NCBI RefSeq assembly: GCF_002157505.1
Contig: NZ_NFSC01000030.1
Location: forward strand, 248,001 to 312,000
Direction of reading: 5' to 3'
DNA: 64,000 bases
Source: Arthrobacter agilis
GTDB taxonomy: Bacteria; Actinomycetota; Actinomycetes; Actinomycetales; Micrococcaceae
The notes below the pieces were generated by a model. That model was not told the origin of the DNA. It ran no database searches and saw only the letters and a program-made list of their open reading frames with translations. A program made the position numbers and the translations under genes. This document shows positions 60,237 to 64,000 of this stretch, piece by piece. The number at the start of each line of letters is the position of its first letter. Position 1 is the first letter of the stretch.

Positions 60237-62135
60237 CTACAACTGGACGAAAGATTCCCTAGCAAGACGCGCGGATTCCTTCATTAGCGCTGCAGGCATG
60301 GACCCGCTGTGCACGACGACGAGTTCCAGGTTCGCGCGTGTGAGCGATGTGTAGAGCCTGCCATCGGACCCCGAATTTGCTCGAAAGGTAGATGGTTCAA
60401 CGACTACAACCGCATCGAATTCAAGACCGCGAGCTTCCTCTGGGGTCAGGAAAGAACAGCGGTGAAGATCTGTGTCTGCCCAGGTCCACCGGTCCTCGGC
60501 CGTCCAGCCTGAGATCCTCGCTTCTCGAAGAACTCTCTCAATGGGAGGAGTGATGACGGCAATCGTGCCCCCAGGATGGTCGAGCGACAACCTGCGGCAC
60601 TGCTCGAGCGCGATTGCCTCGACAGTCCGACGAAGGTCGGCTGCGTTGATTACTCGCGGTGGAATGCCGCGACCCAAAGGCGATGCGCGGCGCAAACCGG
60701 CAGACTTCGGCAGAAGACGGGCTGCGAACTCGGCAATCGCTTGTGATGTGCGATAGCCGTCGTTCATAACCCGCTCGTCCCACGCGGTGCCCGTAATGCG
60801 GCTAGTGACGTCTGACCAAGACTTCACCTGCTGGGAATGACGCTGTTGCATGTCGCCGACAAGGGTCCAGGATCCGACGTTCATTTCCTCGAGTACTCGC
60901 CACTCAAAGAGACTGAGATCCTGCGCTTCATCGATGATGACGTGCTCGAAGACGTCGCCCGGTTCAATGAGGACATACATGTAAGCAAGAAGCGGCCAGA
61001 GCAAGGGATTTCTTCTAGCTCCCTTGAATGTGGACGGTAAATCCCCAGCCCAGTCCTTAATCTCAGACGACACTCCATTCAGGTGCAGCTGGGTGACGAA
61101 CGAGTGATAGAACTCTTCAAGTGCGTTCAGGCCCTTGCTCCCGCTGCTTCGGGCACCTAGAGCAGCTTTGCGAACGAGAGCGTCGGCGTCAGTGGGTACG
61201 CGTATGGCGTCGACTGGACGCAGGCGGACTCCCTCAGATTCGAAACCGAGTATCTCGAGAATTAGGCTGTGCAGGGAACTGACAGCGATGTTTTTGTCGG
61301 CGCCGCCCAATTCACCGATAGCGCTGGACACGTGTGCCTCCCATGCCGGGGTCGGCCCGAGAAGTAGAACGGCTCCCAACGCGTGAGTGCGATTTTCGTC
61401 GACGAGCCATGCGGCACGGTGAGTCGCGACGATTGTCTTACCCGTCCCGGCGTGCCCCTGGACAACCAAGGACCTGTCCTCTGAGTACGTGACCAGGTCA
61501 TACTGGTCCGCTTGGAGCGTCGACAGCACCGATGTGAGGCCACCCGACCGTGGACTGGCAAGAGTGTCGCGGAGCAAGTCCTCCATCGTGGCAACAGGAG
61601 CTTCTTGTTGCGCGGGTATGCGCGGCGCAGCCTCGACAGGCACGGAATCCGTCGACTTGGTCGTGTTCACCCTGGCTCGCGCCTTCGCCTCGGAAAGCCA
61701 GCTCGATGTTTTGGCCGGACGGGAAGGTTGCTCGGCCTTGGCACTGCTCAGAGGAAACGGTTCCCCACTGGGTCGGCCGACCCAGACATCGGCGTAGTTC
61801 GTCAGTTTGCGCACCTGTTGAACGAAGCGTCGTCGAACGCGGACAGGCTTCGAGTCCCAGGTGCTCAGATTTTTGAAGAACACCGCGGCCGCCGGTGCCG
61901 CCCAACTGATGACGAACAGATCGTCCTGGTTGATGTGCATGGGCCCGATGTAGTAGTTCTTCACCTCGCCCGGTCGGTCACCTTGGATCGATATACGCCC
62001 GGAGAGGGGACCGAAATCAGTTCTCCTTCGCTGGACCACGCCGGCCGCGTGTGGCCTGGCCCTCGTTTCAACCTGCTGCAAGTACAGGTCGTTCATGGAA
62101 TTCTCGTACGCCAGGACTTGCTTCTTGTCATTCAA
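60237..62135 (-). CDS. HelD-like superfamily 1 helicase/ATPase
   Basis: The 632-residue protein has an SF1 (UvrD/HelD-like) core: Walker A QGHAGTGKT (226-234), Walker B VIIDEAQDLSLF (399-410), LVGDMQQRH (motif III), and LYTSLTRANLELVVVHSG (motif VI). The N-terminal YYIGPMHINQDDLFVISWAA is a degenerate version of the HelD segment that normally reads YIGR...DWRAP, so it is HelD-derived but altered. Start is TTG at 62135: a perfect GGAGGTGAT inside the end of the upstream helicase gene is the RBS. The stop of that gene lies four bases before the TTG, so the two are made together. Confidence 0.82.
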   Translation of the reverse strand: MNDKKQVLAYENSMNDLYLQQVETRARPHAAGVVQRRRTDFGPLSGRISIQGDRPGEVKNYYIGPMHINQDDLFVISWAAPAAAVFFKNLSTWDSKPVRVRRRFVQQVRKLTNYADVWVGRPSGEPFPLSSAKAEQPSRPAKTSSWLSEAKARARVNTTKSTDSVPVEAAPRIPAQQEAPVATMEDLLRDTLASPRSGGLTSVLSTLQADQYDLVTYSEDRSLVVQGHAGTGKTIVATHRAAWLVDENRTHALGAVLLLGPTPAWEAHVSSAIGELGGADKNIAVSSLHSLILEILGFESEGVRLRPVDAIRVPTDADALVRKAALGARSSGSKGLNALEEFYHSFVTQLHLNGVSSEIKDWAGDLPSTFKGARRNPLLWPLLAYMYVLIEPGDVFEHVIIDEAQDLSLFEWRVLEEMNVGSWTLVGDMQQRHSQQVKSWSDVTSRITGTAWDERVMNDGYRTSQAIAEFAARLLPKSAGLRRASPLGRGIPPRVINAADLRRTVEAIALEQCRRLSLDHPGGTIAVITPPIERVLREARISGWTAEDRWTWADTDLHRCSFLTPEEARGLEFDAVVVVEPSTFRANSGSDGRLYTSLTRANLELVVVHSGSMPAALMKESARLARESFVQL

Positions 62136-62139
62136 GGAC

Positions 62140-64000
62140 TCAGATCACCTCCAACTGCAGGAGAGCGAGATTTTCCATGTCAAGGCTCGAATGCGCACTG
62201 CTGGCAATCCTCGCCAGCGCATCATTTCGTCGTTCCTCTGCCCGCCTCAATTGACCCTCGAACATGCGAATCGTCTGTACGGTGGCTTCACGAATCCGTT
62301 CCTGAATCGATCGTTGGTGGTTCTTGAAAATTTCTTCCGCGCGTACCTGCCTGTCGAGGATGAGAGCGTCGTTCTCTCCCCGACGCTTCTCCTGCTCGTC
62401 ATGGCGCCTCAGTTCGAGGTCGGTCAAAAGCTGCTCGCAATAAACGTCGGCGTCAGGGTGAACGCTTAGGTCGTTTGCAGGTTTCAGAGCGCCTTCGGCC
62501 ACCGCAGTCATGAGCAAGGCACCGGCTTCCGCGCTCACGCTACGGCCTGATTCAAGATCGACAGCTTCTACCCAGAGTTCACTAGTGGGCCGCAGGCCCT
62601 TCCACCCGGTCGCGGCGAGTGCGATGAGATAAGTGCCTTGAGGGCAGTGCGAATCACCAGTGGTGCGAAGGACCGCAAACCGGGGGGTGTGATGGCTTTC
62701 GTAATCTTCGCTGGCCACCCGGACTAAGGGGTGATGCCCGTTGAGAAGCGACCCGCCGTTCACTCGCGCCTCTTCTGCATCGAGGCACATGATCAGCGGT
62801 GCTTTGGCCTGCCCTGCACGCTCGACACGCGTAACCTCTGCTGATGTGAGGCCTTCCCCCCGCCGCCATTCGACAATTTTGTGAAGCATTTCTTGATTGA
62901 CATTCACTCGGAGGGTCTTGTCCTGTTGATTCACAACGGCAAGACCTCCACGGAGTCGAGCCCAGTCTGCTACCAGATGGGCGAGTTCGATCTGTCCCAG
63001 GTAGCGCCCACGGCTGATTCGTTCTTCAACAGACTTGATCCCGAACTGGTCCTCGGCCTGGAGCCTTGAGGATGACTCTTCGAGTTCCGCCGCGTCCGAT
63101 TTGCCCTGCTCGACAGCAGCTATTGCCTCGTTGATGCGTCGCTCCCGTTCGTCAGCGGTTAAGCGGAAGTCGACCACGATGTCGGATAGGCTTTCAAACT
63201 TTTCAGCCAGAATCGGTTCAAGCTCACCGATAGAGTGCTCGAAGACTCCGACACGGTCCAACAATCGCTCAAGGATGCTGGACTCGATGGTGCCGGGGGT
63301 GGAGAAGTTCAGGATAAGGATCTTGTCCGATGTTTGGCCGATGCGGTCCAGGCGTCCGATGCGTTGTTCAACTTCCATCGGATTCCAGGGCAGGTCATAG
63401 TTCACAATCATCGAGCAGAACTCGAAGTCAAGGCCCTCGCTTGCAACGCGCGTCGCGATGACGAGCTCAAACTCGCCGGCACGGAACCTCTTCATGATCG
63501 ACTCGCGGTCCTCGGGCACGATTCCGCCATGGAGGACCGCTACACGATGGGTCTGCGACAGGTGACGGTGGAGGTAGTCCAGGGTGTTCCGTGAGAAAGT
63601 GAAAACGAGCGTAGAGCGCCTCGCCATCTCAGGGCTGGCCAGTGCCGCGGTGAACGCCGCGAATTTGGTGTCGAGCTTCAGGACTTTCTCCGCGAGGGAC
63701 TTAACGTTCGATGGCGGGACCTCGGATGCGAGGAAGCTGCTCGGGCGGGAGGCCGAGGGGCTGTCGCCGTCGCCGTCGCTCGGTTGGGTGACCTTAAGAC
63801 CCAGCACTTGTTTCGCCGCGGCTGGAAGGCAGGAGCTGGCAAGGCGCAGTGGCATCTGGAGAGCGAAACCAGTCGGAATTTCTCGCTCTGCGGCGATTTG
63901 ACGTAGCCACTCGACATACGCGTCGTAGAACGCCTGCTCATCGGCCGTCCATATGACTTCCGCGTTCTTTGCTTCGCGCACGGCTCGCGTTGTGCGAACC
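62140..64000 (-). CDS. SNF2-type helicase, C-terminal part (partial)
   Basis: The frame is open to the right edge, so this is the C-terminal 620 residues of a longer protein. The helicase C-domain has VFTFSRNTLDYLHRHL, VAVLHGGIVPEDRESI, IATRVASEGLDFEFC and the motif VI EQRIGRLDRIGQ typical of RapA/SNF2-like ATPases. The long C-terminal part is helical with charged stretches (EKRRGENDALILDRQVRAEE). Similar SNF2-like proteins include DrmD of DISARM and other defence helicases, but no methylase or DISARM gene is in view. It is the upstream partner of the HelD-like gene in one operon. Confidence 0.85.
   Translation of the reverse strand, partial: VRTTRAVREAKNAEVIWTADEQAFYDAYVEWLRQIAAEREIPTGFALQMPLRLASSCLPAAAKQVLGLKVTQPSDGDGDSPSASRPSSFLASEVPPSNVKSLAEKVLKLDTKFAAFTAALASPEMARRSTLVFTFSRNTLDYLHRHLSQTHRVAVLHGGIVPEDRESIMKRFRAGEFELVIATRVASEGLDFEFCSMIVNYDLPWNPMEVEQRIGRLDRIGQTSDKILILNFSTPGTIESSILERLLDRVGVFEHSIGELEPILAEKFESLSDIVVDFRLTADERERRINEAIAAVEQGKSDAAELEESSSRLQAEDQFGIKSVEERISRGRYLGQIELAHLVADWARLRGGLAVVNQQDKTLRVNVNQEMLHKIVEWRRGEGLTSAEVTRVERAGQAKAPLIMCLDAEEARVNGGSLLNGHHPLVRVASEDYESHHTPRFAVLRTTGDSHCPQGTYLIALAATGWKGLRPTSELWVEAVDLESGRSVSAEAGALLMTAVAEGALKPANDLSVHPDADVYCEQLLTDLELRRHDEQEKRRGENDALILDRQVRAEEIFKNHQRSIQERIREATVQTIRMFEGQLRRAEERRNDALARIASSAHSSLDMENLALLQLEVI

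Noticed and set aside
1..64000. tRNA, rRNA, integrase or transposase genes
   Set aside because: No cloverleaf, recombinase or DDE-type pattern was recognised by eye; a covariance-model scan would be needed to exclude a tRNA.
62140..64000. DISARM system
   Set aside because: Only a DrmD-like SNF2 helicase is seen; the methylase, DrmA, DrmB and DrmC genes are not in the window and the partner here is HelD-like.

Overview
The window is high-GC DNA with dense, divergently arranged genes. GTG and TTG starts, excalibur-domain and LGFP-repeat envelope proteins, a class F-type sortase and many stop-start overlaps point to an actinobacterium, most likely Micrococcaceae (Arthrobacter or a close relative). 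That assignment is inferred from gene content and protein style, not from a marker gene. No rRNA, tRNA, CRISPR array, integrase or transposase was recognised.

Layout. 1-18 kb is chromosomal metabolism and transport: a LacI regulator with paired operators, a beta-hydroxyacid dehydrogenase, an MHS-type MFS permease, an XRE regulator, a secreted ScyD/ScyE-like protein, an ArsR-SRPBCC pair, small membrane proteins, a LolA-like protein translationally coupled to an ABC-2 exporter, and a GH3 beta-glucosidase + MFS operon facing its probable TetR regulator. 18-25.4 kb is more accessory: a DEDDh exonuclease with BRCT, two NERD-type nuclease-related proteins, a 604-residue protein with S1-like segments and a RelE-like tail, an unknown gene behind a promoter-plus-terminator leader, and a membrane-anchored receiver-domain protein. 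25.4-35.6 kb returns to metabolism (amidase/M20 peptidase operon, cupin, NmrA-like protein, amidohydrolase/PaiB operon, PQQ-type sugar dehydrogenase) and holds an excalibur protein plus sortase. 35.7-41 kb is a run of secreted or surface nuclease and wall proteins: DUF1524-HNH with excalibur, thermonuclease lipoprotein, and an L,D-transpeptidase-like protein with LGFP repeats.

41-52 kb is mosaic. It holds a broken ARB_07466-like gene, an unknown 427-residue protein overlapping tail-to-tail with an HsdR-N-like endonuclease, an orphan PD-(D/E)XK candidate, a hemerythrin, a phosphoribosyltransferase, and a DUF262-HNH (GmrSD-like) restriction gene lying between a broken 3' fragment of dhaK and the intact dhaK. 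51.5-55 kb is a dihydroxyacetone/ketose-kinase operon (class II aldolase, HAD phosphatase, DhaL, DhaK) divergent from a GlcG/HbpS gene; the nearby GAF-histidine kinase-receiver-LuxR hybrid (57-58.9 kb) is its likely regulator. 59-64 kb looks like the edge of a defence island: an EVE/PUA-like + HNH endonuclease, then a HelD-like superfamily 1 helicase coupled to a SNF2-type helicase that runs off the right edge.

Best candidates for something undescribed are the two-helicase operon at 60.2-64 kb, the dhaK-flanked restriction cassette at 49-51.5 kb, the NERD / S1-RelE-like cluster at 19.4-23.4 kb, and the leader RNA upstream of the gene at 24.0 kb.
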